A stretch of DNA of 64,000 nucleotides from Gnetum montanum (taxonomy: Eukaryota > Streptophyta > Gnetopsida > Gnetales > Gnetaceae): contig MNCI01000200.1 of NCBI GenBank assembly GCA_015680685.1, positions 78,210 to 142,209 of the forward strand, in the 5' to 3' direction. The notes beneath the pieces were generated by a model that did not search any database, was not told where the DNA came from, and saw only the letters and a program-made list of their open reading frames with translations. Made by a program: the position numbers and the translations under genes. Every line of letters starts with the position of its first letter. Within the stretch, counting starts at the first letter, position 1. Shown here in pieces: positions 11,986-23,488 of this stretch.

Positions 11986-12360
11986 AAAATATTTTTAAGT
12001 GTTGGAGCTAGAGCTCTAGAATCAAGATTTTTCTAAGTGTTGAAGTTGGAGCTCTAAAACCAAAATTTTTTTGAAGTGTCAAAGTTGGCACAAGTCAAAA
12101 TTTTTCTAAGTGTTAAAGCTAAATATTAGAGGAGATGGAATGTCCAATTTGGTTTCCTTTGGTACCATAGCACAAATTGTTCCCAAAGTAGCCTGGAAAG
12201 ACATATTTTTGGCCTTCATAGGCATCTAGGAATCATTTGGGATCATATCCCAACTTTTCAGCATTAATTCTAGCAAATTTGAGAAAATCCTAAACATAGT
12301 TAAAATTTTTCTAAATGTTATTGATGTAGCATCAAAATTTTTCTAAGTATGATATGACGT
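11986..12360. repeat. Degenerate short tandem repeats (TTTTTCTAAGTGTT units)
   Basis: The phrase TTTTTCTAAGTGTTGAAG-like followed by GAGCTCTA recurs at about 11993, 12029, 12100 and 12308 with imperfect spacing of 40-60 bp. This looks like an old minisatellite, possibly within the upstream region of an unidentified LTR. Confidence 0.5.
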
Positions 12361-12569
12361 TGGATGTTAAAAGTAAGATTTATGTGGAATGTCTAAGATC
12401 CAGTTAACATTGAATATCAAATGTTAGAATTGATGTCAAAAGAAAAAATAATGCAAGGCATCAAAGCCAAAGGTTAGACTTTCTATTGTTGAACTTATTT
12501 TAGTTCTAAATAACTTGCTAAAATTCCAAGTTTGATTTTAGCAATCCTAAATTAAAATTTTCAACTTTG

Positions 12570-12582
12570 AGCCTATAAATAG
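12570..12582 (+). promoter_or_regulatory. TATA-box-like sequence in an LTR-like stretch
   Basis: CCTATAAATAGAAG fits the plant TATA consensus closely and lies downstream of a repeat array and upstream of a T-rich, gene-free tract. This is the pattern of an LTR promoter. I could not find matching TG...CA ends or a second copy in the window, so a solo LTR is only a guess. Confidence 0.3.
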
Positions 12583-13371
12583 AAGCTTGAAACACAAGTT
12601 TATGGTTGGATATTTTAATTCAATCCTTTAATATATATTTTTCTCTAGATCTGAGCTTTTTTTATTAGTTTTATCACACATTTTTTTCTCCCACCATTTG
12701 TAGCTTAGCCCTCTATAGGAGGTAAACACTTTACTTTTTCTTCCTTTGTTTTAATCAATATAACTTCCGTGGGATCTTTCCCCACATTAATACAATCTCT
12801 CTATTATATTCTTATTTATGCATATTATAGGTTTCATTAATTTTCTCTCTCATTTGTTACATTATTTTCCCATTACGTCAAAATTACAAAGTTTTCAACA
12901 TTTTACACTTAGCCAATTTTCAACATTCTGTGCTCAGTCATTCTCTGAAGTAAAAAATTTTCTCATGTCAAAATTATAGTGTTTAAATATTGTATGTTCT
13001 TTATCTATATGTTATACTTAATTTTTATTTCAACATTTACAACTTATTCTACACTTAGTTTATTTTCCAATAATCCATAGTCATTTTTCTAGTGATTTTA
13101 CACTTATTTATTTTTGGCATTAAAAACTTCACAAATTTCATTCTTTCCTATTGTTTATGGAATTTGTGCAATAGTATGAGTCTATATTTGATTAAAATAT
13201 TCATCCCCCTTCATTTCATAATCCTTAATTTATGAGGCTTACATCGAGCTAAAGCCCATTAATGACCACACACTAAGTATCTCAACACTTAGTTCATGGA
13301 GGTGTTTTTGTACGTATAAAAAGAATATTTTTGCATGAACAAAAACAATCATATGTCAAGCTTACAACCAT
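12583..13371. other. AT-rich stretch before element B, no gene seen
   Basis: T-rich sequence with the short repeated phrase TTTTCAACATT followed by a TTAG/TCAG ending near 12895 and 12920. There is no coding frame. It may be the transcribed part of the LTR-like unit proposed at 12570. Confidence 0.4.
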
Positions 13372-13376
13372 GTAGG
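13372..13376. repeat. Left target-site duplication of element B (GTAGG)
   Basis: GTAGG directly precedes the TGTTATTACATT start of the left LTR. GCAGG at 44263-44267 directly follows the end of the right LTR. One C/T difference over five bases is expected for an old insertion. Confidence 0.7.
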
Positions 13377-16337
13377 TGTTATTACATTTACACTATTTCG
13401 ATGAAGCAAATTTTATGAGATAATGTTGGAACTAAATTGCCCAATGTACCTTTTCAATGGTGATTCGAAGATAAAAGTTAAATTATTTATTTGAAAGGGA
13501 AATAGTGAGAAGCATGATGAAGAAATGTGGTAAATGAAAAAAAAATTGAAAAGTGCTCTATATTCAGTTGTGCACATTCTGAGTTTGTGATTTTCCCATG
13601 TAAAATATGTATAAAGGTGGAGATGAAATTTGGAAAATGATTTGGGAATTGTAAGACAATGTATTTCAATTGTATCACCATTGGTTCTTACATTGTATTA
13701 GTATATCAATTTTAGTTTTAGTGGTAAAGTGGATGTTTCAAAAAATGATCAAAAATAAAGTTGATAAACTTGTGCATTCATTTTCCTAGAACTTTGCAAG
13801 AACTTCTTTGAAAAAATAACAAGTAATTGAATTATGCAAAGATCCATTGTTATGCTATAGACATTGCAATTCATAATTTTGTTCAATCTACGATGGCTTC
13901 CAAATGGTGGAAAAAAATTAAGTTGTAGTATTATGGATTCCAAACAAAACAAGAGGAAAATATCTAGTTCAAAGGCTTAGCAACATTTGATGAATGTTGG
14001 CAAAACAAGATCATAATTTCAACATAAAGTAAATAAAATTAACAAGATTCTTGTTAAAGGATGGTTAAAAAATTTAACAAAATTATCTTAAGAAAACTTC
14101 ATCATTATTTCGGAAGAGAAACCCTTGCCACAAAAAAAACATGGTAATATGAAGAGTAGCAAGCAAATAAAATTTCAAAAACTTGCAGAAGAACATAGGC
14201 CTTGCAATTCATAAGAAGATCTATATGAAATCAACCTTCTAGAGAAAAAACGAGCATGCCAAATGTACAAGCATAAAAAATTTGGCTCCACATTCAAAAT
14301 CAAAAGAAGCCCTAAAGCAGTGACTATTATATATTTCAAGAAAGAAAAAAACATAGGTTGAAGAACCCTAAGAAAAGGGTATTTTTCATAGCAAGTTTCT
14401 TCACAAAAGCACCGAAAATTTAATTGGAAGCTCCTCTCCAACTACCCATGCATAAGTTTCACCTCATAGAGGATCACACGACAATAGGGCATCGACATAG
14501 TGAGAACCAGAGCAGGGTTTGAATTTACAAATTTCTTGTTCACGATGGAGGCTATCATTTTGGAGTCACACCAAGTAGAATAATGAGTATAGAGACCAAG
14601 GAAAACACCAGTGGGAGTACCATGCTTGTAGAACCATAGCAGCAGGATCCAAGAGTGGAAATAGAAAATACAAGATACACAAGAACCACGTGCGATGGAA
14701 CTGGCACTGTAGCGAGCATGATAGCCATGAAGCTCAAACAACAATGTGAAGCATACCAAATATGAAACCACATATATTAATGTCACATGGCCTTAATAAC
14801 AAATTCATTTAAGCAAAAAAAATCATCACAAACAAAAACTTATGATTTATTCAAATTACAACTAGTAATTTTAAAAAGAGAGGTTTGTGATTTGAAAAGA
14901 GGAAATTTATAATCATTTGATGAATATAACTTTAATTTCTTTGGAAATTAAAAATTTCCAATGAAAGTTATATCCTTCCATGGAAGTTATAAATAGATCT
15001 CCTTGATATTTGTAAGGTTGTAATTGCTAAGATGACACTTGCCAACTATGGCTTGATTTTCTCATAACGCCCTATAGAAGTTATAACTTCTTAAGGTAGT
15101 TATGAATAAATTCTCTAAATATTTAATATTTTCCTTAACCTTCAATGATGAATGTAACTACCATAACGCTAGTATAAATGTGCTTCAAGAGTAGGAGAAG
15201 ATTTTTTTCTGGGAAGAAAACATTGGTAGAAGCAACATTGAATATTGTAAAAGCCTAGATTGCTAAAGATATCAACTTGGCTACTTGGTTTTAATCCTGT
15301 AAGTGCCTTACTTTCCATTTTATTTTAGTTACTTAGCTAATGGTGTAGATAGTAATGTGTTCAGCATTTAATTTTGGGATTTTCTAGATTATTCTTAAAG
15401 CTCTATTTTGCACAATATTAGACTTCTATTAAGGTTTGCTAAATAAAAGCTTATGTTATAGAAAAGCAGCTTGAGAAATTTAATAGTAATGTCTTATAGA
15501 AATTTCCTATTTGAGTTTAGAGGATCTAGAGAGTCTTTGATACTTTGGCTTGTTTGAAATAGCTTCATTTTTCTAAATTTTATTACCTTAGAATTCTAAT
15601 TTAAAAAATTGTCAAAATTTTTCATTAGTTATAGTGTTTGTAACTCTTAACAACTATTGGCTAGCCAAGTAGAAGCTTGTACTTTTGGTTTACAAAGTGT
15701 TTTGGTAGTGAATAAGATTGTTTTTTATGAATTTTCTTAATTAAGCTTAAAAGGTTTGGGCAATTTGTAATACTTAGATTAAATTGGAATAGCTTTATTG
15801 TGAAGTGTTTCATCATGTTCAATTTATCTTACCTAAATGTTTGAGATTTATAGAAATATGCTTTTCTTTCTTTTCTCTTTTTAAAACTCACTGAATCTTG
15901 CTCTATTTGTAGTTTTCTTATGGAATTTTCTCTCTGGGGAAAACTAGGAGTAGATTACAAAAAGTTTGTTCAACCATTTTTGTAAAATTTTATGTGTTTC
16001 AAGTAGTGTACTATAAAGACTATATAGACTATGTGATTTGACAAAATAGGAAACTTTAATAACTCATAGTATTTGACAAAGTTATCCAAATTTCTTTTAG
16101 GATAGTCATTTACAGTTTCATACATGAACTCAAGCATTTTAACATTCATAATAGCAAGCACATACGTTTAGTTCATTTTATAACCACTGAGTTTATTTGG
16201 AGGTATCTAGACCTTGGTGTTACCAAAAGACCAGCAAGCACCTAAATCCTATTTTAAGGAACACATTAATCTCCTATGATCCCCAAGGTCATGAGACTTG
16301 GATGTCCAATCATTGGTGTTCCAAATAGCCACCAACA
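13377..16337 (+). repeat. 5' LTR of element B (2961 bp)
   Basis: Starts TGTTATTACATTTAC and ends ACCACCAACA just before the primer site. It aligns with 41397-44262; for example aaattttatgagataatg at 13409 against agattttatgaaataatg at 41429, and ttatttggaggtatctagac at 16193 against the text at 44120. A TATA-like TATAAATG at 15173 matches TATAAAAGG at 43258 in the right LTR. Short antisense open frames (14175-14786) occur in both LTRs but are broken differently. Confidence 0.85.
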
Positions 16338-16520
16338 GTTCTTTTGGTGCTAGAAGGAGGACAATTTGTCATCTAAGTTCATAAGCCTAATAGTTCTAGC
16401 ATGTCAATAGTTCTTTTGGCATTAGAAGGAGGGTAGAACATTTTTTACCTAAGTTCATTACATTTTAAGAGATTAATAGTCCTAGCACAACAATAGTTCT
16501 TTTGTTGCTTAGAGGGCTTG
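16338..16520 (+). repeat. Primer binding site region of element B, tandemly repeated
   Basis: TGGTGCTAGAAGGAGG at 16345-16360 lies seven bases after the LTR end and begins with the TGG expected to pair with the CCA end of a tRNA. Element C has the same motif in its primer position (35971-35986, minus strand). The block AGTTCTTTTGG...GAAGGAGG recurs at 16409-16432 and, more decayed, at 16495-16515. I cannot assign the tRNA with confidence. Confidence 0.7.
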
Positions 16521-16701
16521 AAAGAGAATTAGCTATTGTTTTGAGTTAATGACCAAACATATTGGAAGTTTAGAAGATTTTGAAAGTCCTAAAGAATTTT
16601 CTAATTATAAGACTGATTATTCATTAGAAAAAGAACAAAAGAAGGTTTTTTAGTTTGGGACAAGTAGTATAGTAAAAACTAAAAGAACGAGTTCACCTCT
16701 T

Positions 16702-17950
16702 TTGTCTAATTTATTAGTCTATAAGAGAAGGGAAAATAAATATAAGAATTCAACAATCAAAAGGAATTCTAGTAAGATGGAAAATCCACAACCAGTTAAC
16801 CCTTGGCAAAGAGTTACACCATTAGGATTTCAAAACTATAACAATATTCCTAAAAAATCTTACTTAGCCAGAGAATACATCCTCATATTTGAGTTAGCTT
16901 TAGCTCATGCAAATATTCAACATCAAGATAAAGCCTATAGCTTTTTTGTGACAAAATTAAAGGATATGGCTCATATTTGATATTCAAACTTGTCAAGAAA
17001 TAGTATCATAAGTTGGGATGATAAGAAATAGTATCAACAACAAATCTACTATGGATTAGTACAAGCTAGCTAAGGAGTTAAAGAGTTAATTAAATATTTC
17101 AACATTAATTTCCAATGAATTTGTGGGCTTTTTCAAAGATAGTATAGACCATTAGATGAAATGGTTAGAGACACCTATCTTAATGCCATAAATCCCAATA
17201 TTTCAATCTAGTTAAGGAGAACTCCAAATTTTCTAACACTAAATGACTATTTTAGGGAAGCTATACAGTTAGAAAAAAAATTGAACTTGAATAATGAGAA
17301 GATTGTTGCAACTCAAAAAAGAGAAAAAAAAATGATGATTCCTATGCAAGATTTTGCTCAACTTAAAGCATTACTGGGACTAGCTAATACTAAGATAAAG
17401 TAAGAGTCAGAAAGTAGAGAATCTGATAAGGGATAGTTAATGAAAGATTTATCCAACAAAGTAGTGAAGCTAGAAAAATCTTTGGCAAAAGTTAAAATCA
17501 AGGAAGAAAAGAAGAACAGAAAATATAAGTATCAAGATACTAAGTTAGTAGAAGATGAAGAAGAAAATGATTTTATTATGTCTAACTTCCTTGATATTGA
17601 ATCAGATAATGAGCTATCTACTATTCATTATACAAGAAAATATTTTTACAATGGATGTAGCGATACCTCTTCTCTATCAAGTTCTGAAGAGGATATGTCA
17701 TCAAATGAAGAGTGTAATAACAATGAAGAAAATGGATATAATCTTTGATCAAAAGAAAGATTAACTACTTCCAAGCCTCTAAACATCATTTTAGATCCAT
17801 CTACTAAGAGAGGCTTTTGAACCAAGTAGAAGAGAGAAAAATAAAAATAAAGAAGATAAAGTAGAGCAAAGTACTTAAAATCAAACTCTTAATAAATGGA
17901 TAAAGAAACCAAGTTTTTATGGTGATGGAGAATATGATCTATTTGAGGAT
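16702..17950 (+). pseudogene. Gag region of element B (broken)
   Basis: Position between primer site and protease defines this as gag. Open pieces are 16702-16977, with NPWQRVTPLGFQNYN and LAREYILIFELALAH, and 17440-17748, a Lys- and Glu-rich segment with coiled-coil character (EKSLAKVKIKEEKKNRKYK) and an acidic Ser-rich tail. Between them, at about 17160-17400, the protein text PNFLTLNDYFREAIQLEKK can be followed in one frame. No zinc knuckle is visible. Base composition is strongly AT-rich, giving a Lys/Asn/Ile bias. At least two stops interrupt it. Confidence 0.6.
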
Positions 17951-17985
17951 CTTAAACATGTCAAGGAAAAATTAGCATATATTAA

Positions 17986-18480
17986 TTGTTACAAATAGAA
18001 GATCAACAAAGAAAATCTTTAGAACTTATTAAAGGTACAAGGAAAGTTGGAGAATTGGAGTTAAGCTATGTATCCAACATTGAGGAGACAACAAAAACTA
18101 GCTATGGGTGTGCTCCTGATAAAGAAAATCCTCCTTTTCTTTTGACAATAAAATTAAAAGATAAATATCTTCATAGTTGCCTAGTTGATTCTAGAGGTAC
18201 ATCTACCATCATGCCATTATATAGATGCAAAAAGCTTGGTTTGATTCTTGAAAAATCCAATAAGAAATTTATTCAAGTAGACAAAAGTAAAGTAAAGATT
18301 TTGAAACAACTATCAAGTGTTCTATTGGAAATCACTTTTGAACCCTGTATAAAAAGTAGAGTAACTATTCAAGTAGTAGATATACTAGATTCACATAGTC
18401 TTTTGTTAAGTAGAAGTTAGAGTAAGAATTTCTTAGGTTACATTTCTATAGATTATTCTCATATATGGCTACCTTGAAAA
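17986..18480 (+). pseudogene. Aspartic protease of element B
   Basis: The open frame 17986-18420 contains the active-site motif CLVDSRGTSTIMP, with the catalytic Asp at 18187-18189 present but the usual DSG changed to DSR. It ends with HSLLLSRSW, after which a stop at 18418 is followed in frame by text of the type NFLGYISIDYSHIWLP. In the plant family this resembles, the LLSRDWS...GYFATDWSH segment closes the protease and leads to an RNase H domain, which is what is found next here. The DSG-to-DSR change and the stop predict loss of function. Confidence 0.82.
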
Positions 18481-18493
18481 GGGAAGCCAAATC

Positions 18494-18513
18494 ATATATA
18501 TATATATATATAG
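18494..18513. repeat. (AT)n microsatellite in element B
   Basis: An alternating AT tract of about 20 bases follows the protease. It lies in the coding frame and disrupts it. Confidence 0.85.
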
Positions 18514-18629
18514 TGAACCTTTTATGATAAAAAACATAACTTCGACTAGGAAGAATAAAGTTTTTGCAATAAGAGTTTCTGAATCCAAAATTTGCACACT
18601 TCAAGAAATTTATAGCTTAGAAGAAGAGG

Positions 18630-19057
18630 AAGTTCAAGATGAAAGAAAATGGGAATTATATTTTGATGGGTCTTCTAACTCCAAAGATGTAGGAGTTGGA
18701 GTAGTTCTAGTAAAAGATAATTTCCCAAAAATATTTAAAGAAATTCATTGATCTTTTCCTTGCATGAATAACAAGGTTGAATATGAACCTTTGAGTATTG
18801 GAATTAACATGGCATTAGAAATGGAAATCAAGGTNTCTATCAGTATCAGATAACATAAAACATTTGCAAGTATTTGAAGATGATGATCAAGTACTCATAT
18901 TTATGAAGAATAAGCAAGAATTTGAAAGTTAGATCACAAGGAAAAATATACAAAATTCTAGTAATCAAGCTTATGAAATAGCAAATTTTAGATCTACCAA
19001 AATATTAAAGATATTAAATGTCACAAAGGAAGATAACTTAGTTTTTAGGAAAAATTT
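18630..19057 (+). pseudogene. Additional RNase H-like domain of element B, upstream of RT
   Basis: The segment RKWELYFDGSSNSKDVG at about 18640-18700 is the first strand of an archaeal-type RNase H, with the catalytic Asp of YFDGS. CMNNKVEYEPLSIGINMALEM at about 18758-18830 matches the TNNVAEYEAL helix. A later DNIKHLQVFEDDDQ leads into the linker. A stop at 18749 and a frame change at the N base (18835) break it. This lies between protease and RT, whereas Tat elements usually have it after the normal RNase H. Its linker is cut at 19057 by element C and resumes at 37533. Confidence 0.75.
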
Positions 19058-19062
19058 GTTAT
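19058..19062. repeat. Left target-site duplication of element C (GTTAT)
   Basis: GTTAT directly precedes the TGTACTAACC start of the left LTR. The same five bases follow the right LTR at 37528-37532. A perfect 5-bp duplication is the standard product of gypsy integrase. Confidence 0.9.
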
Positions 19063-20627
19063 TGTACTAACCTAAATTGTCAGTGTAAGGCTGGAAGGAA
19101 AAATAGACACCGAAAGATCGTTGGGCAGGTACAGCTAACTCTGCCTTCACCTGAGGGCAAGCTAGAAAAGAGAACAAAGGTAGAGTGCATTGGATGGTTT
19201 GCATGAAAATCAACCAAGGACTTCCCTGAGCATAAGCTACGGCTAGCGCTGGGGTTATCTTAAATGGTGTAAACAGAATGTAAACAAAATGCAATCAGTG
19301 ACACGAAATGTAAATAGAGTGCAGAGCATAAAAAGAGACTGAATTGTAAACGAAGCGTAAACAGAGTGTAAACAAAGCATAAATAGAGTAAATAATATAA
19401 ATGGAAGAGAATAATAAAACTGTATTGTATTTCTTAACAAGAGTGTGCACTCATCAAAGTGTAGCTGCACATGTGGATGGTAGGTCAAACACCAAGCCCC
19501 GAGATGATGTGACATGATGATGTGATGTGAGAAGTGCTTGGATGCCAGGAGTCAAGTGTGCCAAGCACCCAAGGATTGTTGATTTTGTATATTCTTAGAT
19601 TGCTAATGTCACCAATTGCCAACCTTTCCATTCATGTGAATTGACAAGGTATTTATAGGGCTGGACTGAGCTCAAGTGCAGAATTCTAGAATGGAATCAA
19701 CGGTTGGGATTTAATAGAAAAACGGATCAAGCAACACATGTCCAATGGATAGTTGTGCACGAGTTGGATGTGTGTCGACAAGCTACGTTCTTGACCAGGT
19801 ACATTGCATTTTACAATTCATGGGTTGCTCAAGCCCATGAAAGTACATTTAATTTAGACCATGAGGGCTTGACATGCCCAAAAATGGGGATTTACAATGA
19901 AATGTACAACAAGAGAAATATGAACTAGCTCGCTTGACCATGGATCTAGTGCTGCAGGGTGTCGAGATGTCGATTTGAGGTTGTTCAAGTCACCAGGGCT
20001 TCCAATGTGAATTGATGTGCCTTCAGAGTTAAGTCGAGTTAAGCTTCAGTGTAAGTCGATTTGTGGTCACGCTGCACTCACACCCAGTGTGACCTCGAGC
20101 TTGCCCAGTGTCAGTGTGCCCATTGTCAAGTGTGCCCATCATCTAGTGTGCCCAACATCCAGTGTGGACGCTATACTCACGCTCAATGTGACCTCCAATG
20201 TGAGTGAAGAAAACTTAACCTTTTGACACCATTTTTTGAATTTTGAAGCCTAGATTTTTTTCCTAGATGTGTTTAACTCTAGAATTTGGAATTTGAGCTT
20301 GGTTTTGAGTGGTTTTGAATAGGTCATGCTGGCTATTTTGGGTAGCTCACGTTGCCTATTTTGGGTAGGTCACGTTGTGGTCATGCTCAGTGTGACCTGT
20401 AGAGTGACCTAAAAAAACTTGCAATTTTTTGACACTGGATGGATGCTGAACACTGTAATTTCGAACTTCAAAAAATTGACCTCCACCTTTGACTTGATCT
20501 TGACATTCCTCGGAGTTTTTCACATTGAGGGTGAGCAACCTACCTTAGTTAAATTTTTCCTCTGACCTTCAAGAGGGCTTGATTCATTTCCATTTCAAAG
20601 TGCTAGGCCAAAATTGGTGGTGTTTCA
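19063..20627 (-). repeat. 3' LTR of element C (1565 bp)
   Basis: Starts TGTACTAACC and ends GGTGGTGTTTCA. It aligns throughout with 35992-37527, for example aaagatcgttggg at 19112 and 36039, and ctaactctgccttcacctga at 19135 and 36063. A minus-strand CTATAAATA at 19650-19658 is the likely promoter box; in the other LTR it has decayed to CTTTAAATA at 36559-36567. The part at 20040-20420 repeats GTGACC and GTGCCC motifs. Confidence 0.92.
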
Positions 20628-20641
20628 TTGGCCCCTCTTTG
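20628..20641 (-). other. Polypurine tract of element C
   Basis: On the minus strand AAAGAGGGGCCAA lies immediately before the LTR start TGAAACACC. It has the right position and composition for plus-strand DNA priming. Confidence 0.75.
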
Positions 20642-21766
20642 TTGATGTCTAGAGGAATCCCCCTAAGAGGTGTCGACAAAGAAATGCAAAACACCATGAA
20701 CAAACAAGTACCAACATCAACCGTTAGCCCTTGGCCGAATGTCATCACACCGTGTCCAAAAGTACATGGGATTGAGGGAATGTGCTTCAAGATGCAAGGG
20801 ATTGTAATTGGGGGAAGTAAGAAATTGGTCAAGGGTGATAACTGCTATTGGAATTGTGGGAGAGGAATGCTCTCACGTGAACAAGTTATTTCATTGGTCT
20901 TTTTTCAAAATTCATGTCTTTAGTAGACTTGGAACCAAGACAACAGAGGTGCGTTCTTTGGAGAAATGGGACACTCGTAGAGTGTTTATGGAAGCTCGTT
21001 GTAAACAGCCAAAACCACACGATGATGTACAACATGCTCACTTTGAGACACAAGTGTGGTTTTTTTTTTCTCTTTTTGAAAGAGCTTTCTTTTTTTTCCA
21101 TGCTCATGTACTATGTACTGTGTACTGTGTTTTGTGTTGAAACTGCTTAGGGATTCATAGTGCGCAACAGTGTATCAAGAGTTTTGAAGTGAGCAGAATG
21201 TATCAATGGGGTATAATTGAATAGGCTAAGGGGAGCACAATGGGGAAATAGGGGATATATAATGAGTTGGGAATGTACTTATGAATGGATTCATTAACCT
21301 AGTTACGTGCATTAGAAAGAATGTGATACCTTGTCTTCACAATGAAGTGCATCCATGCACGAACACCTCAGGCGTGTCATCCTGCAAAAACAACTCCAAG
21401 AAGACAAGAAAAAAAAACAAATGAATCGGTTAACTAAGCACTTTAAACTTAGGGATGGAGCCACTATGTGCAATTTCAAAGCAAACAGTACCATGAACAG
21501 CATCAAATTCATTAGGATCCATGAAACAAATTATGCAGCAAGTTTTTTTGAAACATGAATAGCCAATTGTAGCAACACATCTTTTCAAATTTTTTCCTAA
21601 TTGTTGATGATGTTGATAATTTATAGTCCTAGCGAACTGTTGCGGGTTAGTTTCATGTCATAACCCCTTGGACAGAGCCAGTTTAGTGTCGTAGTGGATG
21701 ATACATTGCTTAGTTTATAGTCATAGCGGACTTGTGAAGAGGCAAACTAGTTTATAGTCATAGTGG
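20642..21766 (-). other. 3' noncoding region of element C
   Basis: About 1.1 kb with only short frames. It includes two T-rich tracts near 21060-21100 and, from 21610, irregular repeats of the phrase GTTTATAGTCATAGTGGAC that lead into the 38-bp array. I see no coding evidence. Confidence 0.5.
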
Positions 21767-22032
21767 ACTAATCTATGGTATCAGTTTTAAGTCATGATGC
21801 CAAAAATAATCTATGGTATCAGTTTTAAGTCATGATGCCATGACTAATCTATGGTATCAGTTTTAAGTCATGATGTCAGGACTAATCTGTGGTATCAGTT
21901 TTAAGTCATGATTCCAGGACTAATCTGTGGTATCAGTTTTAAGTCATGATACCAAGACTAATCTATGGTATCATTTTTAAGTCATGATGCTAGGACTAAT
22001 CTGTGGTATTGGTTTTAAGTCATGATGCCAGG
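21767..22032. repeat. 38-bp minisatellite, seven copies
   Basis: The unit begins ACTAATCTATGGTATCAGTT and continues TTAAGTCATGATGCCAGG. Seven units fill exactly 266 bp. Differences are mostly transitions (CTATGG/CTGTGG, GATGCC/GATTCC/GATACC). It ends 20 bp before the integrase stop, so it sits at the boundary between coding and 3' noncoding sequence. Confidence 0.92.
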
Positions 22033-22054
22033 ACTATGACGTACCTCAAGTCTA

Positions 22055-23210
22055 TCAGACATAGTACTGTTTCAAGTACAAGTGGTTCGTAGGATTGGCG
22101 AACTCATTTCCGTCCATGTTATCAAGTTTGAATGCTCCATTATTGTATGCCTTGGTAACTAAGTAAGGCCCTTCCCAGTTGGCTAAGAATTTATCTGGAT
22201 GTTCACGGGTAGCCTTAAGGACTAGATATCCTTCTTTGATCGAGCGTTTATGAAGATCGTGCTTGTGTCTTTGCCTCTGTTGTTTTTGGTACCATTCGAT
22301 TTGATCAAGTGTTCGCACATGTTCCTCCTCTACTGAGTCAAGTTCAACAATGCATAGTTCATTGTTTTAACTTTCATTAAGGAGACCAAAGAGAGTTATC
22401 TACAATGAGGGAACCTGCAATTCTAAAGGTAAAACAACTTTAGATCCATATACAAGACTATATGGAGTTTTACCAGTGGATGTTCGATGTGTCGTTCTAT
22501 AAGCCCACAATGTGTAGACTAATTATTCATGCCATCATTTCTTGCTCTGATTCAGCATCTTTTTGACCACCATGATGATATTTTTGTTTGTAGCCTCTAC
22601 TTGACCATTGCTCTATGGGTAATAAGGTGATGAAAATGCATGTTTAATGCCCAAACTCTCACAGACGCTTTTAGTATCTGCACTGCTGAACTCTGGCCCA
22701 TTGTCAGTAATGATGGTTATTGGAATACCAAAACGGGTCACAATATTTTCTATTATGAAAGTGCAAATTTGTTTTGAGGTGGTCTTCCTAAGGGAAATAG
22801 CTTCTACCCATTTTGTGAAATATTTAGTCGCAATGATAATAAAGCTATGCCCTATTGAAGATGATGGCGTTATCAGTCCAATTAAGTATAAACCCCATTT
22901 CTGGAATGGCCATGTGATTTGTATTGTATACAATTCGTTAGGTGGTACATGTATTAGCTTACTATGCCTTTGGCAAATGTCACATGTTCTGACTTTGGAG
23001 ATGCAATCATACTCCATGTGTGGTCAGTAGTAACCTAAGCACCTAATCTTTGTTGCCATTGCTTTAGGTGCTATGTGTCCTCCAAAAAGTCCTTTGTGAA
23101 TTTTTTCTACGATCCTTTGACCATCGACACCACTTACACACATAAATAGAATGCCTTCATAGGATTTGTGACACAAGGTGTCTCCTATTAACGTGTATTA
23201 CCAAGAATGT
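22055..23210 (-). pseudogene. Integrase of element C (near-complete but broken)
   Basis: From 23017 down, the zinc-binding tail CDICQRHSKL leads into the catalytic core with GHSFIIIATKYFTKWVEAIS, then RFGIPITIITDNGPEFSS and HAFSSPYYP. The third catalytic residue is retained just beyond a stop, in NGQVEATNK (about 22600). The first catalytic Asp, normally in WGxDLIG, is Tyr (WGLYLIG). The C-terminal domain, 22318-22055, reads LANWEGPYLVTKAYNNGAF and ends HLYLKQYY, the classic Tat ending. Loss of the first Asp and the stop near 22613 make it inactive. Confidence 0.9.
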
Positions 23211-23488
23211 TTTCATACGGTGCCTTTTTGAGCATTTGTTAGGTATTGTGGGGGTTCTCCTCTTAGAAGGTACTCTTTTATGTCATCGTACCATTCTATC
23301 ATGTGTGTTGTACTGATGGATGCTACAGGTACTTCATCTAGAGTGTTAATTATAGGTTCAGCACAACTTGTTATAGAACTAGGCAACGCATGGAACATTC
23401 CAGGTGTCATGTTTAAGGCTAGTGTGGTGAGTGCATTAGCAACAATGTTTTCGCTTCTGGGGACATGTTGTAAGTCTATTTCTACTAG

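Noticed and set aside
14175-14786. Minus-strand frames of 88 and 114 codons in the element B LTR as host genes
   Set aside because: They lie wholly within an LTR, are repeated in broken form in the other LTR, and show no domain.
20579-21140. Overlapping 110-114 codon frames on both strands after the element C LTR
   Set aside because: They cross the LTR edge and purine tract and have no motif; best explained by chance.
21767-22032. CRISPR-like array
   Set aside because: Contiguous 38-bp units with no spacers, inside a plant retrotransposon; an ordinary minisatellite.
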